DNA of 64,000 bases, from assembly GCF_037975245.1 (NCBI RefSeq), contig NC_092562.1, positions 25,105,054 through 25,169,053 of the forward strand, in the 5' to 3' direction. This DNA comes from Apostichopus japonicus (taxonomy: Eukaryota > Echinodermata > Holothuroidea > Aspidochirotida > Stichopodidae). Positions 40,701-52,700 of this stretch are shown piece by piece; the first letter of the stretch is position 1; each line of letters begins with the position of its first letter. The position numbers and the translations under genes are program-made. The notes beneath the pieces are model-generated. The model searched no databases. It had not been told where the DNA came from and saw nothing but the letters and a program-made list of their open reading frames with translations.

Positions 40701-43700
40701 TTGAGATTAAGTGATCTCTAATTGGTCTCTAATTTAGTCTTTGATTGAAATATCATAGGCAGAGTTCATGATGTCTTTTCATTGATCTGCAACCAGTACT
40801 TTTATCAACAGTATATTACCATAGTGAAATCACTGCAAAAATGTCACAAAATTGCCAAAACATTTTGTCTGGCATTCAAACCCAGGAGCATTACCTTGTC
40901 ATATTTACGTACAACAAGCAATCACTTGAATGCACTGTACCTAATACAACATATTGTGATCACTGAGAGGTGATGTTGATTTTGTACAACACTATCAAAA
41001 GTAGCTTGTTTAATTCTGTTAGCAAACCTTATACCTTGAAGAATGAAATAGCTTAAAGGGAGAGCTGGGGAGGTGAGGGGAGGGGAGGGGGAGAATTGTG
41101 TGAAAAGGCAGGATATATGGTGATGACTGCGCTAAATTGCAAGAAATGGTGTTACTAATAATTAATGCTTGCGTTGGAATGAGAGAGAAATAGTTTTAGA
41201 AACATACCACCTAGACGGCGTATCTGCTCCACAAACGCATCCACAGGCACCGGTAAAGGTGAATTTTGTATATCTTGAAGAACCAAAACGTATATATAAA
41301 ATTCATGATCTTTCTCTTGGAAAATTGTTTACAGAGATATTCTAAACTGCCTGACACTCTACTTATTGTGTAAAAGTTAAATGATATTCTTGTTCGGTTG
41401 AAAAACCTGCGTCGTAAAAAGAAACACACTGCCCTTTCGAAATGAATAATTATTCTACAGACAATCGTTAAAGGGGACACAAATTAATCATCTCTGGCTT
41501 CTGTGACATATTTTCCTTGTGATATCACGGCTCATCCCGAAAACTGTTGACTTCCGTTTGGTGAAATATCTCAGTTGAAAAGTGTTGTCTTGAATTTTAG
41601 GAGATCTGTAATTTTTGTAAATCTGTGATGTCAACGTGTCACTAGGATCTGAAACCTTTAACCTTTAACTTTCTCTTTTGATATTTTCAAGGAAAAACTA
41701 CTCACAGTGTGACAGTTCACTGAAACTGAAACCGATACCATCATAACTGTACAGTAGGTCTAGTTAAAAAGGTTCGATATTTTAGCTTGACACTAGTAAT
41801 CGAAGAAAGTCGACCACATCGCATCAAGGTAAAAACATCGTGATGAAAAAGGAAACAAATTAAAATATTGGAATGAATATGGCTTGATGATGATGATGAT
41901 GTCCTCTTTAGACTTGACCAAGTCTTCCCCCCTTGAGTGTGTCCTCTTTAGACTTGATCAAGCCTTCACCCTTGAGTGTGAAGTAACATCAAATCTATGA
42001 TAACTCCCAGACGTAACGATATCTGTCCTCTTAGCTGTTCGGAGGATGTTTGTTCGTGACAGTGAATCCACAGATATCAAATAGACTGACAGTATATATA
42101 TGACTGCAGGGTTTATGGCTGACCTTTAAAAGAGTTGCCTAATTCACAAATTCTTGATAAGTAAACAATTAGAGGAGTTTTGGAAAATAACAGTTTTGAC
42201 ATTGATCAAAATGAAGAAGGTAAAGGATAACTGCATCATGAATATTACTGGAAAGGGAAAATGTTCTGCAACCAAAAGCACAATTTGTGATGAATAATGA
42301 TATCTTTAATTTTACTTAGAAAAGAAAATAATTCTGCTTTCTTTCTGTTAATATCAGCATTTCCTTAAACCATCCAACTGTTGGCGGCTGAACATTTCTA
42401 GGAAATGCTTTAAGGAGATGGGATATGGGTAGGAAAATAAAGAAAGAGGAGGGAGAGGCAGATCTCCAGGGAAACTTCAGCAACCTTCTGACAGTGGTAG
42501 CAGATACCGTAGTACTGACAACCATTACTGTACATGTCATTAGTATTGCACATGGAAGGGATAGAACAAGATATAGGGAATTGGGAGATGGAATTGGGAA
42601 GGGTGAGGATGGGGCTGGAGATAGGGCAGGGATGGGATGGGATTAGAGATGGAATGGGGAAGGGTTTAGGATGAGGATGGGGTAGGGCAGGGGTGGGATG
42701 GGGAAGGGTATAGGGTGAGGATGGGGCAGGAGATAGGGCAGAGGTGGGATGGGATCAGAGATGGAATGGGGAAGGGCTTAGGAAAAAAATGGGGCAAGAG
42801 ATAGGGCAAGGTGGGATGGGGAAGGGTTTAGGATGAGGATGGGGTAGGGCAGGGGTGGGATGGGGAAGGGTTTAGGATAAGGATGGGACAGGAGATAGGG
42901 AAGGGATGGGATCAGAGATGGAATGGGGAAGGGTTTAGGGTGAGGATGGGATAGGAGATAGGGAAGGGATGGGTGGGATCAGTGATGAAATGAGGAAGTG
43001 TTTAGGGTGAGGATGGGGTAGGGCAGGGGTGGGATTGGACAGGAGAAAGGGCAGGGTTGCGATGGGTCCAGAGATGGAATGGGGAAGGGTTTAGTGTGAG
43101 GATGGGGTAGAAGCAGGGGTGGGATGGGTCAGGGGATAGGGCAGGGTTGGGATAGGATGGGGCAGGGAATTTGGCAGGAAAAAGGTCTTTGAAGGAGTTA
43201 AGAAGAACGGATAGAACTGTTTAATGAAAGGTGTCCATCCTGATTCAAGAACCATTTGTTCAATCATTACAACCTTTTCTTAACCCCCACTTTTATTGTT
43301 AATTATGTTCATCTATAAATTTCTACAACAAAGTTAAAATATTTTCATTGAAGAAGAAACTAAAATACTATAGACCTTTTAAACAAATAAACTCAGCATC
43401 CTATAGGAACACAAAATAAACACAACAATGTTGATAGACTATACAAAAGTCAAATTGCATGCAGCTCAGTACATCATACTGTACAGTTGTTCTTCATAAC
43501 ATTATTTTAGAGGGTTTTTTTTCCTACTTTAGTCACTGATATTATCAAAGCCAAATAGTTGACACATTATGTTCCCTCTAAAGCTAATTAAAACCAGATC
43601 ATCATAGTAGACACAGTAAGACATCTATCAGGAAACTTTTAACCGATGGCTCTTGAAATCACTGGAGTTCATATTGTGGTGTATTTAGTGGCAGACGGTT

Positions 43701-46700
43701 CCAATTAAAAGAATCGGGCGGGACCTCCTACTTCACCGTCGAGAAAAGCTCACTACGCAGATGATTACATGAAATATAGATGAAGAAACAATGCAATGCA
43801 GGATAGATAATTAATGATCACGCAGAGCCGAGCGATTTCCATGTCATTGGCAGACAAAGCCTGTCGATGTTTCAGCATTTACATAAACAGTGCTCAATCA
43901 AATACCTACAGTACAGTAGGCAGCAGAGACAGAAGAGAGGTAGAGTAAGAAAGGAGTATACCATCCAATGCATGGGGGTAGAGAGGTAAAGTAAGGAGTA
44001 CACCATTCATTGCAGGGGGGTTGTCTTTGTTACATGTATGTAAGAATGTGTGTAATATGTATGTATGTATAGTATGTGTGTATGCGGCGATTGGTTTGGG
44101 TTGTAACAGATATTACCTTATATGAGTTTATACATCTGGAGTGCATACAAGTCTTTGTAGATTCATATAGAACCTGCAGTACACAAACATTAAGTACTAC
44201 TAACAGGGTACACTTGAAGGTGGGTTTCTTCATAACCATGGCAATTGGAGGGACCCATAACCTGTGACTTGGATGAGGAGAGGATGGGATGGGGTGGGGG
44301 AGGGGGTGGATGGGACTTGCAGCAAAATGGGAAGCTTGGCATTGCTATGATAGCCAATCCCTTTACTTTATATATATCTAGTCTTGTACAGCGATATAGC
44401 ATACTGCCCAACTTCCTTTTCCATTTGGCTATGAATTTTGAACTTATCAATCTAGGCACAATGATACCAGCCAAAAACATTCCGATATCATATTTGATAT
44501 GATATATTCCACTCAGTCGGCAACCGCCAGGTATGTCGGTAGGTAGTTATTTTATCTTGTATAAATAGGACACTATTTCGCCTTTTTAATACAGACGGCT
44601 TGTGGACGTAGATTAAATATTTTCGATGGTGTGGACGTTAGTCCTCTTATTGTATGGTCTCTTCCACATAACAGAAACATGACTTGGTATATATTCCATA
44701 GCAACAGCCTTCACACAATTTAAATTCAAATTTTAAAGATGCATTGTAGGATTTCTATGCATGAAGTAACCCCTTAAAGGGTGAACTTAGGCACCTGGTA
44801 AATGTTGACAGGGTTGGGATTTACCCTTACTAAATTACAAAGTGGTATGCAGGTACTAAGGACAATCAGGGTTGGGATAACCCTCACTAAATTACGGTAC
44901 AGGTCTGCGAACATGTTTGCTACTGCCGACAGTTTCCCCACTATCATTCTTGAAGCGAACAATCAAGTGCACTGTAAGACACATCAGGATACTTGACAAT
45001 GAAACAGAAAAATATCAGGCACTACCCCCAATTCTTGTAACCTTTTTTTTTCACCTCTCATGTTTTATCTTTATTTTTATATGTTCTATGCCTCTCTAAT
45101 CCTTTAGTACTGAAGTCCTGTGAGTAACAAAATTTGCAACCGCCCCATTTCAAACGGTTCACAAGGTTCTCTACTGTAGTACCTCTGAGCATGATTTAGT
45201 GATAGCCATTAGTTCAGCTCACAAACCCAAACTTCCTTCTTCTGTTTTCTATTCTTTTGTTTTTTCTCAATGGTTTGATTGGTCTGTGAACAAGATATTC
45301 AATGGAATCGAAATTGAGGAAGAATATCACCGATGTCACGCAAGCAAAACCCACAAAGACACAGAGAATGAATTCTGATGTGACTTGCACTTTCAGTCAC
45401 TTAATTTGCAGTAGTTTTACTGGATTCATTGACGAAAATGGAAAAGTACAACAGGGTGTAACACTTTTCTGTAACAAGATCCTGTAAACTACGGAATCAA
45501 AGCTGTTACAGGAAAAACAGTCGGCTCAAACGAAAACAGAAAGTTGTAGAAGACTGTCGAACGAGCCAGCAAATAACACAATGGCAGTTCCATAAAATCA
45601 ACTTTTATATCCAAGCTGCAGCTTGGCTGTATGACATTAGTGTAAATCAATATATCCAATCTTTCATTCAATTTATTACATTTATATCATATCCAATTAT
45701 ATCCTATATATTTATATCCAATTATTCACCAAAAATTTATTATGTTACATTATTTCCACATATAGGAAATTAAACATTTGCAGAGTACATTCCAACTAAA
45801 TTTTGTCAGAATTTTCTTTAATACGTGAAAACTAAAATTGCGTCAGCACTATTAAGAACTCTCAAGCAACAACTCGTAAAGACTCGAAGCAATGACTTGT
45901 TGCTTTGAATTCATCTCTCTGAGAGTAAAGGGATCTTCCGGCTGATTAAACTAATTGCTTCATAACACTGCAGCAAGTTTTCTTCATCTTACATCTAGAA
46001 ACAACCACATCCTGATAGCAGTCGGTACGAGGAAGATACAAACTGAATTATTTATGGTTGGCGTTATTTAGTGAATTTTGCATCGGGCAACAACCGAGTG
46101 AAAGACGACATCACAGCAATTCAGCAGAATTTTTTTTCTTTTCTCAATTTCATTTTTCTTTATTATATTTGTTAAAATCATGTATTCAGAGTCGAATAAT
46201 ATTCCTAAAAATATTTGCAATTTTGATGTAGTTCTCGATATGTGAGAACATTGACAAACGAAGCAAACGTTGTCAATGTATCCAATTTCAAGGACAAATC
46301 AGCAAGAAAAAGTTATAATGGGGAAAGTATTAAGATTTTAATTAAAGAACAACTACACTGATGACATGTAAGACCACCTACTGTACTCTGATCCCTGGCA
46401 GAATTAAGCGTTTACCCAATCACAACAGGTTACATTCTTAAATCAACTATAAATTGAGATACAGTACTGTATGGACAAGATATATATATTTTCAACCAAC
46501 GTTTTGGAATATTTTTTCCATGTTTAGTCTGCTATGGAATACCCCTTTAACTAAGCTGGAAAGATCAATTCTCTATCATTTAGTTTTAATGGATGCAAAC
46601 TTGATGAATTACCAATTTTGGTAGAGATTATCTGATTGTGCTGTACATTAATCTACCAAGCAGCTACAAAAAAAAACTGTGAGTTCATAGGCAAAATTAG

Positions 46701-49700
46701 CAATCTATCTGAGTTAGCTATTGACCACATTCAGAAAGCCTAGTTATGTATACTGTGTATTTCTTATTTATGTTTAATGAATAACCTTTGACCTAACACT
46801 GACTTCTCTCAAAGGACACGACAAATATGATCGTCCTCTTGAAGGTGTGACGAAGTGATGAATGGGTGGTAGGAGGAGTTGGTGAGGGATTGGGGAGGGA
46901 AGGGGAGAGGGAAGGGGGGAGGTAAGGGGTTGGTGACCATATTGTATAGCTGTAATGAAATCTTAGTATTAAATGAACAGTACATATGAAACGGTACTGT
47001 AGTACGGTACAATGAACAGTACTAAATGTTACAGTAAAGCTTAGCTGAATTGACTAATGCTGGTAAGCTTGCTGTATGATAACCATGTACAATTAAATGG
47101 CACGCTGCTATAAATGCTAGTTTGTCCCTAGTATTAGGGATGGTTATCTGTAGGTTCAACCAGTGGTTTGCTCTGTCATCCCACAAAGCCCCCCACCCCC
47201 CCTTCCTATCCCCCACTCCTAATCTCAAAGACAATCATTAAATACCTTTCAAGCAAAAAATATATCTCCAAACAAATAAGACAATGACAATGTTTTCATT
47301 TCAAACTGTAGCAATACATTATCATGACTAGTGTGTAACCAATTGATCGGAATTTCTCTATCACCTACTGAAATCGGCCTTTAATATCACCTTTGGAATC
47401 TATGAGAGAAAATGCCGATGTATGGAGCGACCAGATGATTAACGGTCCAAATTTTACCTGAATTTCTCCGTTTGTGTGGATCCACACACGGTACCGTTAA
47501 ACAACAGAGCAAACCATCTTTCTTCAAGGTGTAATGATCAACCATCTGGTGAGAGCGAAGAGGAAAGTTAAATCATAATAATATTATTATTGATGACTGT
47601 GATGGATGTATCAATTCCGAGCACAGGAACATTAGCCGCAATTAATTTCATCATTCTACTGTAAAATTCATAGAAATGGGATGAAATTAATTTAGACTTT
47701 GAACGAGAGCTTACATTTATTCCTTTGCAGTAGAGTATATCATCTATAAGCAATTTTTTCAGAAAGTAGAGATATCAACCGGGGAATAACCTTCAATACA
47801 GGATATATATTGAATAACAGACTTGAGTTGGCAGTGAGGGATTCTTTAAAAGTAGGGCAACCAAAGTGGCAATTTGTGAAGTTTGGGGGTAGGAGGGAAG
47901 GGTGAAGGGGGGGGGGGGATTAGATGGATTGGTGAAGTAGATGGGGAAAGTGGAGGCCATTATGGAAAGTATATTTTAGGGAGGAAAAATTCCTTTTTGT
48001 GCAGTTATATATTATTTAACTGCAAAAAAGAAATTCCCTTCAAGTTTGCAACAGGAAAGAATTACCTTCACAAACAAGAAATTAAAACTGTCATTGAAAA
48101 TCAGGAAGAGGGATGAATACCGTTGTCCTATTTCTTTATATATAGATTTTGAATTGGCTGTACTGTTATAGTACAGTCAGTGAGTGAGTCTGACTATTTA
48201 AATCTTTTGAACAGGATCAGCAGGCTGTTTAATGTGTAGTCTTCTACTACCTCCTTTACACATATATTAGTCAAACCCACCACATTATATGGTCAATTCC
48301 ACGGTGACTCGCGTGACATTTTTACTAAAATTCCTCTCTATTTAATATCATTAAACAAATAAAGAAATTACCTGGGAGAAAAGCATTCATGTAGTCAGTA
48401 AGGTAAGCCTTAATGCTTACAACAGTAGACAAAAAATACTTATACCTCAAGTATTGTGGGTGAAATTGGCGAAAAACTAAACGTGACTCGCGTGACAGTT
48501 ACTATTAGCAAAAATCAGAATGCACACACAAATGTTCGATTTCTTATGTCTTATTAAAATATTTCCAATCACTTTTTGTAATCATACCGAAGTTGAAAAA
48601 CACCTCTACCTCAATTGCTATGCAACTTTGAAAAAATGTTGTAACGCATGAAAATAACGATGAAGATGTATTGTGACTCGCGTGACAAGAAAACGTGACT
48701 CGCGTGACTAGTTCACTTTTCGGATAGTTCTAGACCAAATGCAGTAGTGAATCAAAGGTATAGATCTTGCATAGTGAAATATAACATTCATTGGTCTAGA
48801 AAGTGTCCAAAAGGTACTTCCCTTGGGAATGTCCAGATGATATTATGTCCCCGAGTTACCTTCATGACTGCAGACAGTACAGTAGGTAATATACTGTACG
48901 GGTAGTACAGTTGTTCACACAATATATCTTGTCAATTAATATTTGTAACAACATTTAGTCTGTTTAAGTCACTCATTTTGAGAGTTATAGAAAAAAGAGA
49001 TCTATCAAAATGTGATTCAAATTACCATTCTCATTTGTCATATTTGAATAAACCAAAAGTGTAATATTTGAGAAGATACATTCGCTCATAGGATTTTGGG
49101 AATGATTGAGCAGTTAAAACCTTAAGGTTGTCAAGTCATAGCACATGGCATTGCCAGATACAAATATAGATTATGTTTTTGTATATTACTTAAAAATCAA
49201 TGACAAGTGCTAACTTTCCAAATGTGGTGATAAAATAGGCATTATATTGCGAATATTCATGATTTTAAATTCTGATACTTCAAATGAAATTATCATAATT
49301 AGTTGCATTATGTGTGCCCATATTATTCAAGTTGCCTAATTAAAGGGGAATGCACATATGATATCTTTAATCAGTGATTCATTCATCAAACTATAACATC
49401 CCTGCAAATTTCACACAGTAAATAGGTAGAAACACTATCTTGATTTGACGTGACTCGCGTGACGTGACTCGCGTGACATTCGTAAAGGGTGATTTTCTGC
49501 AAACTTTGAATATCTTCTGAAAAGGAAAATTCAGTAATCCTTTTGGTATCTATGTGAAGATGTGATATTCATTATTTGGAGTAAAACTATTGTGCAGGCA
49601 AGGAGAAAAAAAACAAGAACAGTAAATTTTGTGACTCACGTGGCAGTAAATCGAGGGTGTTTACTGTTTTCAATTTACCACTGTTGTCTAATGCCTTGAT

Positions 49701-52700
49701 GTCAAAATAAAATTGAAGCTATAAAGTGAGCACTATGCTGTAGCAAATATAATTAGTCCAACACACAGTTAATAGGTAGAAACACTATCTTGAATTGACG
49801 TGACTCGCGTGACGTGACTCGCGTGACATTCGTAAAGGGTGATTTTCCGCAAAATTTGAATATCTTCTGGAAAGGAAAATTCAGTAATCCTTTTGGTATC
49901 TATGTGAAGACTTGATATTCATTATTTGGAGTAAAACTATTGTGCAGGCAAGGAGAAAAAAAACAAAAACAGTAAATTTTGTGACTCGCGTGACAGTAAA
50001 TCGAGGGTGTTTTCAATTCACCAATATTGTCTAATGCCTTGAAGTAGAAAAAAAATTGAAGCTATTAAGTGAGCACTATGCTATAGCAAATATAATTAGT
50101 CCAAAACATTGATGATACCTATGATTAATATGTACAAATTTGCACAAAATGAAATTTTACTGTATTTTTCATAATTTAGTTACTACGGGAACCATTTGTT
50201 ATTACCGACCCCATAATCAAACAAATGATGTTTCTGGGGTGAAAAAATTATTTTTAGTAACTACAAGTATTCTATTTATTGGAAACTTATACAATTTTAA
50301 TGTACAATGATTTTAAATTTTTTGGTATGATGTTGACCTTATCATGGAATTGACCATATAGTCACACTATTGTGAAAACCTCAATGACAGGACAGATTAT
50401 CTAAGACCCTTCCGTACTCAGGTACAGTACTATCCCTTCCTTTAGAATCTTCTTGCTTACCTTCCACTGTTTTTCCTTTCTGTTATTTTCTTAAAAACAA
50501 GGAAGACATTGAACAAATGCCTACAAAAGTGCACACATCATTGATCTAGATTTAGCAATGACAGCAATTGGCTTGCTGTTTTTCTGAATGCACTGCGTTT
50601 TTTGTCTTTGTTAATAATTTCCTCAACCATTTTGACCCTAGCTTTATAAAGTAAAAGTAACATTGAAGTGCAAGTTTTTTCAACAACTTCCAGTAGGTTA
50701 CAAAGTTCTACAGTACTACAGTGCACTTGATCGCATCATTATGTCTCTTTTCTTATTTTCTTGTATTTGATCCAGCATTTTTTTCTTTCGGTTTCATTCT
50801 TCAATGTAGCATTAATCCACAGGTATGTATACCCACTGTACCAAGTTTGTCCTACCAATGTAAAACGGGTCAGAATATCAATAAAAAAATCTCAAATTTC
50901 TGAGATTTCCATCAAATTTGAGATCTCATCGCTTGATTACACTCACCTGTAATAGACTGTCAAATTTTGGGCCATCTTTGATAAAGAGTTGTCCTGTGCA
51001 ATCTTTGTCAATCTTGTAGTGATATACTATTCCATTAAAACAGACCGAAAGAGCAAAGCTGCCCGGCTCGTTCCTCTCTCGAACCCTGTCACACACAGAA
51101 GAAAAAAGAAATTCATATAAGAACACTTTAAATACTGTAACATCGAATACCAGCACACAGTGAAAATCTCAACAGTATATTTATTATCTTACTCAACAAC
51201 CTTAATATTTAAAGAGCACTTTTGCAGTGATTTTTCGAGTTCTCGCAATCTCGAGTTCTCGCAAGGACGAACCTTGTTCAAGGTGAGATCAGATCGGAAT
51301 CAAGGTATAGATATTTCTCACAAACATGATCATTCACCATGTCCCAGAGTAATTAACTTATGTTCCGGCCACTAATGGTGTACTGTATGGACAGTACAAT
51401 GTTAAGAAGGTTGCTTGTTTATATGCCAGAGTACTTTTGTCATGAGGAGGCAGGTAACTGAGGCAGCAGAAAGTACAAATGTGACATTTGGTTTCAAACC
51501 TTTTGTCACTGAGACACATTCTATTGAATATTAACTGTTATTCAAAGTTTTTAAATTCCTCTATTTCCTTTATATGAAACAATATACTGCATATAAATCA
51601 AATGGTTTAGTGACTGTTACAATTTTGTGGTACTGAATACAGGCTCCGTACAGAAAGTGAACTTGTGCCAATTATCCCGCACAGACGATATGTTGAAAGT
51701 TTCCTATCCAGTTTTGTGTTACATCTGAGGGACTGACCTACATAATGTAATATTAGTCTCTGAAGTTTAGGCTTAATTTACACCAGCCACTTTTAATTAA
51801 TGAGAGCCTCGGATGTTTAAAGCCCGGACAATTCACCCATTTCTACAGAGAGGAGAGAGTTCACAGGAACCTTTCCCTAAATGAGCTTTGTGTTGCACCT
51901 GAGGAACTGACTAATTTGATGGTGTATTATACTGTAACTACCGTAGGTTTAAGTCCAGCCACTTCAATTAATGAGCCTCAGATCTTTCAAGAAATAGTTC
52001 TACGGAGAGAGTTCACAGGAAATTTCCCTAAATTTTGCGCTTTGTGTTGCACCCGAAGGACTGACCTAATGGCCGGTGCGTAATACTTACTGTACAGTAA
52101 GTCTGTAAGTACTGTAAGTATTCCAGCCAATCTTAATTAATGGACCACAGATGTACTGTACAGTATAAAGGGACCTAAGAGCCATTAAAGTGTGTACAGT
52201 ATTACAACAAGTGTATGAATTACTTTCATCTCGTCTACTCCAGGCCAATTACAGTTCAGGAAAACAAACGAGACTATATGGAGTAGACCTACAGTACATG
52301 ATGTACAGTACATGATGTACAGTACATGATGTACAGTACATGATGTAATGTGCAATACGTACGTGCACTAAACAACCCTCAAAACAAGTTCATTAACCCC
52401 TTTTTGCTTTCAACTCTGTTTTAGAGTAACAGTAAAGAAGGTCATTGCTTTTATAGGTGAGAGGCATTGTGATAATTTCCACAAGCTTAATCATACTGTG
52501 GGTAGAATAGAGTTCATACTATGAAGAATCACAATATGACTGAAGTAGGATATAAAGCTACTCACAGTACAATATATACAGTATCTGAATCAGTTTGAAC
52601 TCTGCATGAGCAAATCCTTTCATAATAGAATACTATACACATCACTGATTTCTAATCAGTGAATCAGTGAATCAGTGAATCAGTGAATCAGCAAATACAG

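Larger units (their letters stand above)
30889..41207 (-). other. SYK intron 5, 10.3 kb, repeat-rich
   Basis: The largest intron of the gene contains an AT-rich tandem duplication (32155-32592), a near-perfect hairpin (32755-32952), a degenerate 15-bp array (35158-35395) and the 136-bp minisatellite (37786-39560). No conserved exon was recognised in it. Confidence 0.7.

Noticed and set aside
44245-44502. Opposing frames over a G-rich tract
   Set aside because: The frame content (poly-Gly / poly-Pro) is an artefact of the purine-rich tract.
48362-48420. Minus-strand open stretch [12 protein letters not shown] with splice-like ends, considered as the exon after SYK exon 3
   Set aside because: It lacks the SH2 DGL motif, is out of phase with the next exon, and the true continuation ([18 protein letters not shown]) was found at 47545-47458.
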